Positions 17,901-26,247 are shown, numbered from the stretch's first letter. The stretch is DNA of 64,000 nt from Granulicella tundricola MP5ACTX9 (GCF_000178975.2 NC_015064.1:3906001-3970000), one strand, 5' to 3'. Notes: a model not told the origin generated them from the sequence alone. Program-made: numbers and translations.

Positions 17901-18674
17901 CTGGCCCTCATAAATGGCCGAGTAGCCGATAGTCTGCACCTGGAGCTGATCGATGGAATCAACAGCGAGGGAGGTCCATACGAAACGGGGATCGCCTTCT
18001 CCGGCGACCGAGGTAATGGGCACGCCGTTGATGTAGATGGAGGACGTCGCACCGCGGCTTCCGCCGCCGTTGACGATACCTGCGTTGGTGGTGAGGTTGC
18101 CGTTGCTGACGTTGGCCGAGACGCCGGGGAGCAGGGAGGCGAGGTCGGTGGCGCGGCGCTGGCCGCCGCCATCCTGGATGATGGGCAGGTTGGAGTACTG
18201 CTCCTGCTCAAGCGTGACGCCGAGGGTGGCGTTGGAGGTCTCGAGGGTGGGCGGCGCGTCGGTGACGGTGATCGTCTCGCTGACGTCACCGGTCTGGAGC
18301 TGGGCGTTGACGCCGAAGGTCTGGAGGGCGTCGACCTGAATGTTCTGCTGGACAAAGCTCTTGAATCCGGCGAGCGTCACCGTGACGGTGTACTTGCCGG
18401 GATCGAGCGAGACCTCGTAGTCACCGGCACTGGTGGAGACGAGCGTCTGTTTGGTGTTGGTGGCGATGTTGGTGACGACGATGGTGGCGCCAGGAACTGC
18501 CGCGCCGGTTGAGTCTGTCACTGAGCCGCGGAGCGCGCCCTTACCAGCAAGCTGGGCGCTGGCGACTGCGGTGATCATCAATGCCACGGCGGCGACGGCG
18601 AGGAAGAGGCCATGGATGCGGCGCGTGCGGCGGGGCGCACGGGGGTTCTGCGGATTGAAAGAATCTAACGTCAT
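14913..18674 (-). CDS. Oar-like TonB-dependent outer membrane receptor
   Basis: A 1253-residue outer membrane protein. A signal peptide (hydrophobic core about 22-40, ending ASAQ) precedes a carboxypeptidase-regulatory domain (about 45-130, GSVTDSTGAAVPGATIVV), a plug domain (about 140-270, with DLASLLPGVSANVSNG and GGGSRGATSSIYINGV) and a large beta barrel ending in a phenylalanine (ARIEF), the sorting signal for outer membrane insertion. This architecture is typical of the large Oar-like families of acidobacteria, thought to import polymers or peptides; no ligand can be named. It is monocistronic with its own terminator and two palindromic GGTCTGACC sites upstream. Confidence 0.92.
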   Translation of the reverse strand: MTLDSFNPQNPRAPRRTRRIHGLFLAVAAVALMITAVASAQLAGKGALRGSVTDSTGAAVPGATIVVTNIATNTKQTLVSTSAGDYEVSLDPGKYTVTVTLAGFKSFVQQNIQVDALQTFGVNAQLQTGDVSETITVTDAPPTLETSNATLGVTLEQEQYSNLPIIQDGGGQRRATDLASLLPGVSANVSNGNLTTNAGIVNGGGSRGATSSIYINGVPITSVAGEGDPRFVWTSLAVDSIDQLQVQTIGYSAIYEGQGVQNYVVKSGSNKLHGVVYDYFRNTALDTWGFLAKYSPNLPATKPVEHQNEYGAFFGFPIIKDKLFVFGGYEGYRYSRLVPQQQETIPTLLQRTGDFTESAANPIYDPNSTQFFAACPTNTKVSCYQRTPFMGVKNGIPTANVIPTGRLSPVALNLEKYLPIPTTGDLANNYVVNYHTGLNNWSTANRIDYHVSERQSISGVIAFGRQSTTAPSAVVVSSGTTTNGLPPPYISTQQFAPKTKVLLFEHDYTFTPKVINQFKYGYGRYDGPGYNQDEGNGFGAAANGITGLPAGQASDSFPTVTFSGNTNINRWAGYSSNRPVASGYVAVDNVQWNLGKHSLTIGGEVAWLQYNYLVNATGVNPLQLTFSNSLTAGYTPSSTTQVTTSGIGYASFMLGAANSASFTQSSVPETGARFRPISPYIQDNWKVNSKLTLDIGLRYDYYPTYKEVKDRFSFLDPNAINPLTGTKGAIAFGGTGVGTCNCHQPVNDYLKNFGPRIGMAFSPDPKTVFRGSYAIIYTHGNDNGGSASSRQGSGLEGFSVTPTTTVVDPTAAQTGTTYYKLDNPYPSYTLPPTLNAGLGTYYTTNSTQSPQTPTYADPYYGGRAPQFINWSFGLQREITSNMALTISYVGSQGHFLQPDSLIARGTASNALDPQYLALNTKLNDKTSTAAGLADLASVGKSLPYATFGGIGNPAVSQALKPFPQYSSVSDSFGFVGNSRYEALQVYLTQRLAHGLTFMTNYTWSRSIDNNGTFRSGYDISAQFASDGKFHAARSLDKSLSLGDQRHKFVITGAYDLPFGKGDLGGGHFITRALFGGYKLSTIFQAFSGAPLSIIQNSCPTNPAIANTNACTPFLNPAYSGNGRKAGTLPFTAANLSKNIYLDSNAFLSAAASPTYMFNTTARTAPYSGLFQPPNYKLDMSIRRSFPIPTGGLHDGTRLTFEADMFNVTNHTHFVYSALNAPLTSFGTSSYGTLTVDTNSPTNRAVQLAARIEF

Positions 18675-19080
18675 CTTGATGCCTCACGAATGGTGATGAA
18701 TGGAACGAATTGCCATGGCGCATAGGAGTTGCGCTCTCATTGTTGGGCCCGTAAAGGTCTGACCACTGAGTGCGTTTGCAACTTTCTGCTAAACGAATAA
18801 CGCCTGTCAAGTAAATCCTTACGAATTTTTGCGGTCTGGATTGAAGTGGGGATAAATGATTGATTCTGGGAACAATCAGAGTTGAAACACGCTGTAGGAC
18901 GGCTTACATGGCCACCACAGCAGCTCTGCTCTCGTGTAGGTTGGGGGCTTGAGGATGATGAGGCGGTCTGACCGATTAGGAGGATCGGGCGGTCGCGCTA
19001 AGCTTTAAAACGCAATTCCTCGTGAAGGCGCAGACCTTGGAGGCTGGCACAGCGGAGGAATCGGAAGGCTCAGGTGTGAG
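18675..19080. promoter_or_regulatory. Upstream region of the TonB receptor with two GGTCTGACC palindromes
   Basis: This 406-base stretch contains no gene. GGTCTGACC (GGTC-T-GACC, a perfect dyad around one base) occurs at 18756-18764, about 80 bases before the receptor start, and again at 18965-18973 where it is flanked to CGGTCTGACCG. Two identical nine-base dyads suggest operator sites, perhaps for a GntR- or LacI-type regulator of receptor expression. The regulator is not identified in the window. Confidence 0.4.
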
Positions 19081-19968
19081 TTAGGCTTGGGTTTCGCGAA
19101 GAGCCAGTGGCTCCATCTTCTTGGAGGCGCGGCGCATGATCTCAACTTCAGCCGGGGCGAACATATCCGGGTGGATACCGCCTACCGCGACAAAACCCGG
19201 CTCGTCACCGAGCGCCATGGAGATCTGATTCCAGCGCAGGAAGGGCGAGGTCGTCGGAAGGACGATCATGCGGCGCTTGGGTTCTGGTAGTGCGAAGTAG
19301 GTCATCCAGGTGGAGATGACGATGCAGAACATGATGCTGTTGATGAGATTGAAGGTCGAACTCATCGACGGGGCTTGCGATATCCACGCGGAACCAATGA
19401 GATTCATGGATGCCAGGATGCCCAGACCCAGGCTCACACCGAAGATCTTGCTTTTGAAGGAGAGACCCATTGGGCGGATGGCGAGAGCGACGAAGAGCAG
19501 CAGGCATAGGGTGAGAATGCTTTGAGTCTGCTGCAACTGAGTTACTGCCCGCACAAGGAATCCGTGACTTGAGACATTGGGACCGAAGGCCATGCCGATC
19601 GCGACCGCAACGGCGATTGCCGTTGCCCAGCGGAACATCACCATGCCTAAGGTCTGGAGGCCACGCAGAGGGGCCATCGCCAGCTTGTAGACGTCGTAGA
19701 CCATTCCGAGGCCCAACATGGCCTCAATGGCATAGCTGATCCAGTAAACGAAGAAATAAGAGAGGTAGGAAGCGTGGATGGATATGCGTCCACCAAGACG
19801 ATGAAGGAGTGGAAGCATGATCACAATCGAAAGTATCCGGGTCAAAAGAAAGCCCGACAGATACTTGAAGTGAACAATCTGGCGACGGCGCTGCATAAGA
19901 ATCAATGCAGCCAGACACGCGAGCGGCTCAACATAGCTGATGAGATCGATAATTGCAGTCTTCGTCAA
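19081..19968 (-). CDS. Multi-pass membrane protein of unknown function
   Basis: A 295-residue protein with about seven hydrophobic segments (near residues 8-25, 40-57, 68-90, 112-132, 148-165, 176-193, 208-225) and a 60-residue soluble C-terminal tail with charged residues. I do not recognise a characterised family; the loop pattern resembles hypothetical membrane proteins common in Terriglobia. It stands as a single gene between the TonB receptor and a small exported peptide on the same strand. Confidence 0.65.
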   Translation of the reverse strand: MTKTAIIDLISYVEPLACLAALILMQRRRQIVHFKYLSGFLLTRILSIVIMLPLLHRLGGRISIHASYLSYFFVYWISYAIEAMLGLGMVYDVYKLAMAPLRGLQTLGMVMFRWATAIAVAVAIGMAFGPNVSSHGFLVRAVTQLQQTQSILTLCLLLFVALAIRPMGLSFKSKIFGVSLGLGILASMNLIGSAWISQAPSMSSTFNLINSIMFCIVISTWMTYFALPEPKRRMIVLPTTSPFLRWNQISMALGDEPGFVAVGGIHPDMFAPAEVEIMRRASKKMEPLALRETQA

Positions 19969-20049
19969 CGGAGCCCCTCCACGCCAACAGAATAACGCAT
20001 GGAGGGGGTGGCGGCTAGAAGATTCTTTTACGGCAGGTGAGAGGGAAGG

Positions 20050-20235
20050 TTACTTTCCGCTGAATGCACCGATGCCGCAGCCGTTGGGATCATCGGGGGG
20101 GCAGGTGGGGACGGGCATCGCGCTGGTGCGGGAGGAGACGATGCTCTTGGAGGAGCTTGTGGTGTTGGCGTTGGCGGAAGCGACTGCACCGGTGACGAGG
20201 AGGGCGAGGGCGAGGGTACGGACGATCATCTTCAT
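20050..20235 (-). CDS. Small exported peptide, Cys/Pro C-terminus
   Basis: A 61-residue precursor. An AGGAG precedes the ATG. The signal peptide (MKMIVRTLALALLVTG, cleavage near ASANA) would release a peptide of about 38 residues with a Ser-rich start and the end PTCPPDDPNGCGIGAFSGK, containing two cysteines able to pair. I recognise no family. Coding status is supported by the ribosome site, signal peptide and lack of a competing frame. Confidence 0.55.
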   Translation of the reverse strand: MKMIVRTLALALLVTGAVASANANTTSSSKSIVSSRTSAMPVPTCPPDDPNGCGIGAFSGK

Positions 20236-20628
20236 TGTGGGGCTCCTGTATGGTTCTAAAGTGGTATGGGGTTGTCGAAGTTGCTATCGACAAACTCAAT
20301 AGACAAACCATAGAATGTAAAATGAGATAAGTCTATTGAAATGAGTTACATACGAAAATACTAACTAGCCTCTTATTACTGAGGTAACAATGAGGTTCAT
20401 CCACGAAAGTAGGATTGCTTTCCCGTTTCGGGCTACCTCCAACAAACGATTGACCTTGACTGAGTCACCCGGCTCAGAGCGAATGGAAGCCATCATCACG
20501 AAGTAGGTCAGATGGTGGTTGGAACATTCTTACTTTGGCGCTATTTCGAGCTGCTTTTCCACAGATTTACACTTGTTCCTGCAATCCAAAACGAGACTTT
20601 TTTCGTGCGGAAGGCGATTTGGACCGCA
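20236..20628. promoter_or_regulatory. AT-rich upstream region with two inverted repeats
   Basis: About 390 bases without a gene. TTGTCGA (20272-20278) pairs with TCGACAA (20287-20293), and TCAATAGAC (20296-20304) pairs with GTCTATTGA (20331-20339). Both lie within about 105 bases of the small exported peptide's start and the DNA there is clearly more AT-rich than its surroundings, so these may be promoter-proximal operator sites. The rest, towards mntH, shows nothing I can name. Confidence 0.35.
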
Positions 20629-21981
20629 CTAGAGCCCAATCTGGGATAACAGAAGCCCATTCAGCGCCAGGATAATCACCACCACGATCCACCCTGCGAT
20701 ACGCGTTCGCGTCGAGCTGACGAAGGTCTCCATGACGGAGACACGGTTGGTCAGCAGGAGCAGCGGAATGAGGGCAAAGGGCAGGGCAAAGCTGAGCACA
20801 ACCTGCGAGAGGACGAGGATCTTCAAAGGGTCCAGTCCGATGCCGATCACCAGCAGGGCGGGGATGATCGTGACCAGACGGCGAAGCAGGATTGGGAACT
20901 TGATGTCCAGGAAGCCTTCGATGATGACCTGCCCGGCCATCACGCCAACGGTTGACGACGAAAGACCGGAACACAGCAGCGCGACGGCAAAGATGATGGC
21001 CGCCGACCGGCCGAAGAGCGGTCCGAGCGTTCGGTAGGCGTCCTGAATGGTGGGTTGCAGATTTCCCGTGTGGGCGAAGGCGACGGCTGCCATCAGGATC
21101 ATGGCGGAGTTGATCAACCAAGCTCCGTTCATTGCAAAGAAGACATCGATGAGCTCAAAGTGCAGAAATCGGCTGAGAATCTCCCTGGTTTCGCGGCTAC
21201 GGGAAGCTTCTCCGGTCTGAGCCTGGACCCGAAGGTTCGACGGAACGTCCGAGCCAGTTAATTGCTTCAGGCGGGGCTGAACCAAGGCCGAATGGAGATA
21301 GACGACGTGCGGCATGACGGTTGCGCCGAGCATGGCGACGGCGGCATAGATGGAATCGTGCAGTGCCTTGGGGCTGGATCGGTCGAGTGACGGAAGGATC
21401 GTAGCCAGGAAGGCGCGGTGCCAGTCCGGATGGACCAGGACCACCTCAAAGCCGTAGCAGAGGCCGATGACGGCGACCAGTCCGATGATGCCGCGCTCCA
21501 GCCAGAGATGGCCGGCGAGTTCAAGAGCGAGAATCCCGAAGACGGCGACGGTGGTCACCAGGGCGGCGATGAGCAGCGTGGCCTGTGGGCTGAAGCCGTG
21601 CGCGTACAGCAAGGGGCCAAACAGGAGGTCGAGGCCGATGGCGGCTCCCAGGAACTCGGCCAGATCCGTGGCGATAGCGGCTATCTCGGCCGCTGCCCAG
21701 AGGCAGATCGTTGTTGGCCTGCTGAAGTATTTGCGGCAGTTCTGGGGAAGCGTGAGGCCGGTTACGATGCCGAGCTTGGCCGAGAGGTACTGGACCAGGA
21801 TGGCCATGGCGTTCGACCACAGCAGCACCCAGAGAAGGCGATAGCCGAACTGAGTGCCGCCCTGTATGTTGGTGGCAAAGTTTCCGGGGTCGATGTAAGC
21901 GACCGACGCGACGAAGGCCGGGCCGAAGAACTTCCACATCTCGTGGCGGCGCGGGGTCGAAGCTGTGGAAGACTCATTCAT
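20629..21981 (-). CDS. mntH: Nramp-family divalent metal (Mn/Fe) transporter
   Basis: A 450-residue proton-coupled metal importer with about 11 membrane helices. The metal-binding motif DPGN (31-34) in helix 1 and the helix-6 segment ATVMPHVVYLHSAL are intact, both diagnostic of Nramp. It is divergent from a DtxR/MntR regulator, and two DtxR-type palindromes sit in the 47-base gap, so it should be repressed when Mn (or Fe) is plentiful. Longer internal loop (about 225-250) than in E. coli MntH. Confidence 0.93.
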   Translation of the reverse strand: MNESSTASTPRRHEMWKFFGPAFVASVAYIDPGNFATNIQGGTQFGYRLLWVLLWSNAMAILVQYLSAKLGIVTGLTLPQNCRKYFSRPTTICLWAAAEIAAIATDLAEFLGAAIGLDLLFGPLLYAHGFSPQATLLIAALVTTVAVFGILALELAGHLWLERGIIGLVAVIGLCYGFEVVLVHPDWHRAFLATILPSLDRSSPKALHDSIYAAVAMLGATVMPHVVYLHSALVQPRLKQLTGSDVPSNLRVQAQTGEASRSRETREILSRFLHFELIDVFFAMNGAWLINSAMILMAAVAFAHTGNLQPTIQDAYRTLGPLFGRSAAIIFAVALLCSGLSSSTVGVMAGQVIIEGFLDIKFPILLRRLVTIIPALLVIGIGLDPLKILVLSQVVLSFALPFALIPLLLLTNRVSVMETFVSSTRTRIAGWIVVVIILALNGLLLSQIGL

Positions 21982-21984
21982 AAA

Positions 21985-22019
21985 TTAGGTATACCTAAAC
22001 ATTACTTAGGCTAACCTAA
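21985..22019. promoter_or_regulatory. Tandem DtxR/MntR-type operators between mntH and mntR
   Basis: TTAGGTATACCTAA (21985-21998) is a perfect palindrome and TTAGGCTAACCTAA (22006-22019) is the same box with two centre mismatches. Centres are 21 bases apart, two helical turns, so two dimers could bind the same face. They fill the whole gap between the divergent starts at 21981 and 22029, so binding should block both promoters. This is the classic metalloregulator operator form (TTAGG...CCTAA). Confidence 0.85.
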
Positions 22020-22028
22020 AATAAGGTT

Positions 22029-22571
22029 ATGAACAAGCGCGTACATTCCGCAACGCATCCCCCTCGCCGGTCCAAAGAGAGGATCCGCGAGTCGGTGGAC
22101 GATTATCTGAAGGCGATCTACACGCTGGGCGGAGAAGAGCAGCGGCAGGTGGGCAGCTCGGAACTGGCAGCGAGACTGTGTGTCGCACCTGCCTCCATCA
22201 CCAATATGCTGCAGAAGCTGGCGGCCGAGGCGGACACGATGGTGGTATATGAACGCGGCTACGGGGTTCGGCTGTCTGGCTCCGGCCGACGGCGGGCGCT
22301 GGAGATCGTTCGCCATCATCGGCTGGTCGAGACTTTCCTGTATGAGGTGCTGCACTATCCGATCGAGGAGTTGCACGACGAGGCGGAGCGGCTGGAGCAC
22401 TTTATCTCGGAGAGATTTGAGGAACGGGTCGCGGCCAAGCTTGGGAATCCGCAGACCGATCCACATGGCCACTGCATCCCGGCGCTCGACGGCACGATGC
22501 CGGATTTCCACGGCGTGACGTGCCGTTGCGGGCTTCCCGAACTCCAGTCACAGAGCAGTGCTAGCTTTTAG
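22029..22571 (+). CDS. mntR: DtxR/MntR-family metal-dependent repressor
   Basis: A 180-residue regulator. Residues 19-80 form the winged-helix DNA-binding domain (SVDDYLKAIYTLGG, SSELAARLCVAPASITNMLQKL), followed by the metal-binding dimer domain with E-V-L-H (about 114-117), DEAERLEH and a C-terminal DPHGHCIP ligand set. The extra C-terminal cysteine pair CRC is notable. It likely senses Mn or Fe and represses mntH and itself through the boxes upstream. The purD start follows two bases after its stop, so purD may be co-transcribed. Confidence 0.9.
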   Translation: MNKRVHSATHPPRRSKERIRESVDDYLKAIYTLGGEEQRQVGSSELAARLCVAPASITNMLQKLAAEADTMVVYERGYGVRLSGSGRRRALEIVRHHRLVETFLYEVLHYPIEELHDEAERLEHFISERFEERVAAKLGNPQTDPHGHCIPALDGTMPDFHGVTCRCGLPELQSQSSASF

Positions 22572-22573
22572 AG

Positions 22574-23863
22574 ATGAAGATTCTGGTTTTTGGCGGTGGC
22601 GGAAGAGAGCACGCGCTCATCTGGGCGTTGCGGAAGAGCTCCCGCGTGAGCGAGATTGTGTGTGCTCCGGGGAATGGCGGGATTGCGGCTGTGGCGCGTT
22701 GCGTGCCTGCTGAGATGAACAACCTGGCTTCGATGCTGCAGGTTGTTGAGGCGGAGGTGCCGGATCTGGTGATCGTCGGACCGGAGGTACCGCTTGCGGA
22801 GGGCATCGTTGACGCGCTCGTGGACCGCGGCATCCGGGTCTTTGGTCCGACGAAGAAGGCCGCGCAACTGGAGACGAGCAAGGGTTTTGCCAAGGACTTC
22901 ATGCAGCGCTGGGAGATTCCAACGGCAGCCTACGCGGTCTGCACCACGAAGGAGCAGGTCGAGCAGATTCTGGCGGCGGAAGGGTCAGGCTTTGGCGCGA
23001 GCGTCGTGGTTAAGGCCGATGGGCTGGCGGCTGGCAAGGGCGTTGTCATGTGCGACTCGCATGGCGAAGCGGTCAGCGCGGCAGCCGAGATGTTTTCGGG
23101 CGGCTTGCTGGGTGAGCGGGCCGAGAGCGTTGTGATCGAGGAGACGCTGACCGGCCCGGAGATCTCGTTCTTTGCCATCTGCGATGGCCGGAAGGCCGTA
23201 ACCTTGGCCACGGCACAGGATCATAAGCGTATCGGCGAAGGCGACACGGGCCCGAATACGGGTGGCATGGGAGCTTACTCGACTGACGATCTAATTACGT
23301 CGGAGATGTCGGCGTGGCTGCTGGAGCATGTGGCGCAGCGGGTTGTCGACGGCATGGCAAAGGAGGGTTCGCCCTTCTCTGGCGTGCTGTTCTGCGGCAT
23401 CATGTTGACGCCGGACGGGCCGAAGGTGCTGGAGTTCAACACGCGCTTTGGCGATCCGGAGACCGAGGCGATGATGCTGCGGCTGGAGACGGAGCTTCTG
23501 GACATCATCGAAGCTGCGGTGGATGGGCGGATCGACCAGATTGCCGTGCGGCTGAGGCCGGGAGCCTCTGCGTGCGTGATCGCGGCCAGCGGGGGGTACC
23601 CGGGCAAGATCGTTTCGGGCTACGCCATCCATGGGCTGGATCTGGTGAGGGGTGAGGTGCATGTCTTCCACGCGGGCACGGCGAAGAGCGAGGAAGAGAT
23701 CGTTACAGCCGGAGGACGTGTTCTTGGGGTGTCGGCTGCGGGGAACGATCTCCGGGAGGCTCTGGGCCGTTGCTACGCCGCGCTGGAGGTTCTGCAGTTT
23801 GAAGGGATGCAGTTCCGCCGCGATATCGGCTGGCGGGCGTTGAAGGATCTGTCCCGCAGCTAG
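22574..23863 (+). CDS. purD: Phosphoribosylamine-glycine ligase
   Basis: A 429-residue ATP-grasp enzyme joining glycine to phosphoribosylamine in the second step of purine synthesis. The N-terminal GGGGREHAL, the family signature GPNTGGMGAYS and the C-terminal RFGDPETEAMMLRL are all present. Normal length. It starts two bases after mntR, an odd partner; purine synthesis could thereby be tied to the mntR transcript. The stop overlaps that of the convergent hydrolase gene. Confidence 0.97.
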   Translation: MKILVFGGGGREHALIWALRKSSRVSEIVCAPGNGGIAAVARCVPAEMNNLASMLQVVEAEVPDLVIVGPEVPLAEGIVDALVDRGIRVFGPTKKAAQLETSKGFAKDFMQRWEIPTAAYAVCTTKEQVEQILAAEGSGFGASVVVKADGLAAGKGVVMCDSHGEAVSAAAEMFSGGLLGERAESVVIEETLTGPEISFFAICDGRKAVTLATAQDHKRIGEGDTGPNTGGMGAYSTDDLITSEMSAWLLEHVAQRVVDGMAKEGSPFSGVLFCGIMLTPDGPKVLEFNTRFGDPETEAMMLRLETELLDIIEAAVDGRIDQIAVRLRPGASACVIAASGGYPGKIVSGYAIHGLDLVRGEVHVFHAGTAKSEEEIVTAGGRVLGVSAAGNDLREALGRCYAALEVLQFEGMQFRRDIGWRALKDLSRS

Positions 23864-25089
23864 CGGGGCAGTTCCTTCTGCTGATCTCTTGCTATGGTGG
23901 CGGGCAGCAGGCCAGGGGTGGGTCGGCGACCGGTGTGGACCCAGGTCATCAGCTCGTCGAAGGTACGGCCCACCTCGTCCGCCGTAAAGGTGCAGTGACC
24001 GTCGCGATGGACGTACTGCTGGACGAGATTCTGTGAAAAGCCGGCGACGGCAACCTGCTCGGCGTACACAGTCAGCGTGCTGCCCGGAATACGGGGGTCA
24101 TAGGTGGTGTGGAGTGCGACCATCGGCTTGTTCAGTCGGCCGGTGGGCGTGTAGTGGTGGAGCAGATACTCGCGAGCGTGGGGGTCTGCTGAGTAGCGCT
24201 TTACTCCGTCGTTGAGGGCGTTGTCGGTGGTTGTGGTGGACGGGTTCGTGCCGGTGTAGAGGAAGTTACGGTTGTCGAAGGCGTTGCCGCCAGCGCGGTG
24301 CTGGATGTCCCCGATCACGTAGGTGAAGTAAGGGATTGCGATGGCGACCTCGCGGTCTGTGTGCAGGCCCATCAGGTTACGCATGGCTGCGGCGGAGGCG
24401 GGCGCGGCGGTCAGCGCGGCTTCAATGCGCTGACGGAGTGCAGTACTCTCATGGAACTCGAGCGGGGTGATGACTACCGGCGGCAGCAGGCCCGGGAAGT
24501 AAAAGTCGAAGGCAGCGCGCCAGGCGAATCGGCGTTGAAAGGCAAGGTCCGTGGGGCCGACAGAGCCGCAGATATCCAGGCCGCCTACGTACGGCTTGGG
24601 GTTGAGTTCAAGCGTCGCCACCACCAGCGCGCCGCCCATGGAGCCGCCGGCGACGATGGTCTCCATGCTCTTGGCCGCGGCCTTGCCGGTGGCAGGCTGA
24701 CCGTAGTGCTTGATGAAGTACTGGCGTAGCTGTTCGGTCTCGGGGTAGGCCTCGGCGAGGGCCCAGCCGGCGGTCGAATAGGCCGACTGGATGAGGGCGT
24801 AGCCGCGATCGTAGAGGGGTTGGGTCTGCTCGTTGAGCGGGGCCGTGGCTCGATACAGGAACACACCCTCCGAGTAGCCGTGGTAGTACACGACCAGCGA
24901 GTGGTTCCAGTTGCTGGGGATATCGATGCGGTAGGATGCGCCATTCAGGATGCCGGTCTCCGTCAGGCCGGTCGAGGTGTGAACGACCTCAGGCGGGCTG
25001 TCAGGCCGGTTTCGATCAGCAGCGGCAAAGGCCCGGACAGGCAAGGCGAGAGCGAGAACGCACAGCAGCAAGCGAGCAGATGTCTTCAT
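23860..25089 (-). CDS. Exported alpha/beta hydrolase
   Basis: A 409-residue secreted hydrolase. The start at 25089 gives a clean signal peptide (LLLCVLALALPVRAFAA); the longer frame to 25311 has no such feature. The nucleophile elbow is AGGSMGG with Ser150, and a late His in HRDGHCTF with an Asp nearby would complete the triad. YYHGYSEG supplies the oxyanion-hole region. The substrate may be an ester or peptide-like compound; the sequence does not say. Convergent with purD. Confidence 0.8.
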   Translation of the reverse strand: MKTSARLLLCVLALALPVRAFAAADRNRPDSPPEVVHTSTGLTETGILNGASYRIDIPSNWNHSLVVYYHGYSEGVFLYRATAPLNEQTQPLYDRGYALIQSAYSTAGWALAEAYPETEQLRQYFIKHYGQPATGKAAAKSMETIVAGGSMGGALVVATLELNPKPYVGGLDICGSVGPTDLAFQRRFAWRAAFDFYFPGLLPPVVITPLEFHESTALRQRIEAALTAAPASAAAMRNLMGLHTDREVAIAIPYFTYVIGDIQHRAGGNAFDNRNFLYTGTNPSTTTTDNALNDGVKRYSADPHAREYLLHHYTPTGRLNKPMVALHTTYDPRIPGSTLTVYAEQVAVAGFSQNLVQQYVHRDGHCTFTADEVGRTFDELMTWVHTGRRPTPGLLPATIARDQQKELPR

Positions 25090-25156
25090 GTTTATCCGAA
25101 GTAGCGGTGTGAGAGCGATTTTACGCTGATCGCCGCCCCTCGCTGAAATACGGCAC

Positions 25157-25965
25157 TTAGCGGCCAAATCGATAGCTGACTCCGGTGGACAGGATGGGGT
25201 AGAAGCGCAGAGGGGCCAGGTCGTCTGAGAGCTCCTTGCGCTCTGCCACGATGTTGGCCTGGGTCTCGGGGTCGGTGTCGATGGAGCCGCAGCCGTCCGC
25301 GGAGCAGGCACTGCCGGTGAGGTTCAGGACAACGGTGGGCTCTGCGATGTACTGGAAGCCGACCTCGAACGGGAAGCTCCAATGCTTGTTGCTGCGGGGG
25401 ATCATGTTGCCGAAGCCGACCGTGATGCGGGGGGCGACCTTGTTGCCGAATTTGAGGGCGGCGTTTCCGTGGATGGGGTTGGTGGGGTCTGAGGTGTAGT
25501 CGGTGTCGTTGAGGGTGATGGTCTGGCCGCCGGGACCAGGATGGTGGCGGCGATGTTGTTGTCGTTATAGAGGGTGATGCCGGAGCTGATGCGGAACGAG
25601 CCGTGGAATGGGTACCAGTCCACGCTGGCGGCGGCGTTGCGGAGCTTGAGGTTGCCGTCGATGGGGATGCCGTCGGTGGTGAAGTTGGTCTGGTAGCCGA
25701 AGAAGCTGGCGCCGGCGCGGAGGTTGAAGCGGGTGGAGAGGGGGGTGGCGACGTCGAAGCCGATGCCTGCGACGCCGATCTTGACCGCGACGGCGAGGCT
25801 GGAGAAGGGGCGGGTGTTGCGGAGGACGGTCGGTTCGGCTTGAAAATGGGCGGCTGCGCCGGTGCCGGGGGCTTCGGGCAGGTCGAGGGTGGCGATCGTC
25901 TGCTGGGCGGAGGCGGCGAGGGGGAGGGAGACGAGTGCGGCTAGGGCTAGCGTCTTCACGTTCAC
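25157..25965 (-). pseudogene. Outer-membrane-type protein gene broken by one-base frameshift
   Basis: Two overlapping pieces form one gene. From 25965 the protein starts with a signal peptide (LAALVSLPLAASAQQ) and beta-strand-rich text up to NNIAATILVP. Near 25527-25534 the frame slips: reading on in the next frame gives GGQTITLNDTDYTSD, then GNKVAPRITVGFGN and the second piece ending GVSYRFGR at 25157, a barrel-like C-terminus. Adding one base in the CCCGG run restores about 269 residues. In the slipped frame the protein would continue as a Pro/Thr-rich nonsense tail. It is either a recent pseudogene or a sequencing error in a GC run. Likely a periplasmic or outer membrane protein of unknown function. 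Confidence 0.65.
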
Positions 25966-26188
25966 GACTGCTCCTGGTAGTTCTGGGTTGGCTGCGGATC
26001 GAGTGCTGAGTCAACGAGAGGAGGCAGGGTCGTGATCAAGGGTTCAGGTGAGGCTGTGGACTGCGATGCGAGCGGGGGCCGCTGGGTTTCTTCCTGCGGT
26101 GTGTTTCGCTTGCAGATGAGGGTATCCCCCACCCCCGGCGGTTTGTTCTAAAGTATTCATTCTATTCGGTTTAGGTCTGGACCAGGTT

Positions 26189-26247
26189 TGCAAAGCATTC
26201 ATTCGCAAAGACTTAGGCGCAAAGTATTCATATCAAATGACTTATAT
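26189..26247 (+). repeat. GCAAAGTATTCAT-type intergenic repeat, copy A
   Basis: Two half-units GCAAAG(C/T)ATTCAT separated by a GACTTA block: GCAAAGCATTCATTC, CAAAGACTTAGG, GCAAAGTATTCATATC, AAATGACTTA. A further half-unit, AAAGTATTCATT, lies at 26149-26160. A close match occurs in inverse orientation at 38741-38794, also between genes, so this is a dispersed repeat rather than a local accident. Confidence 0.6.
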
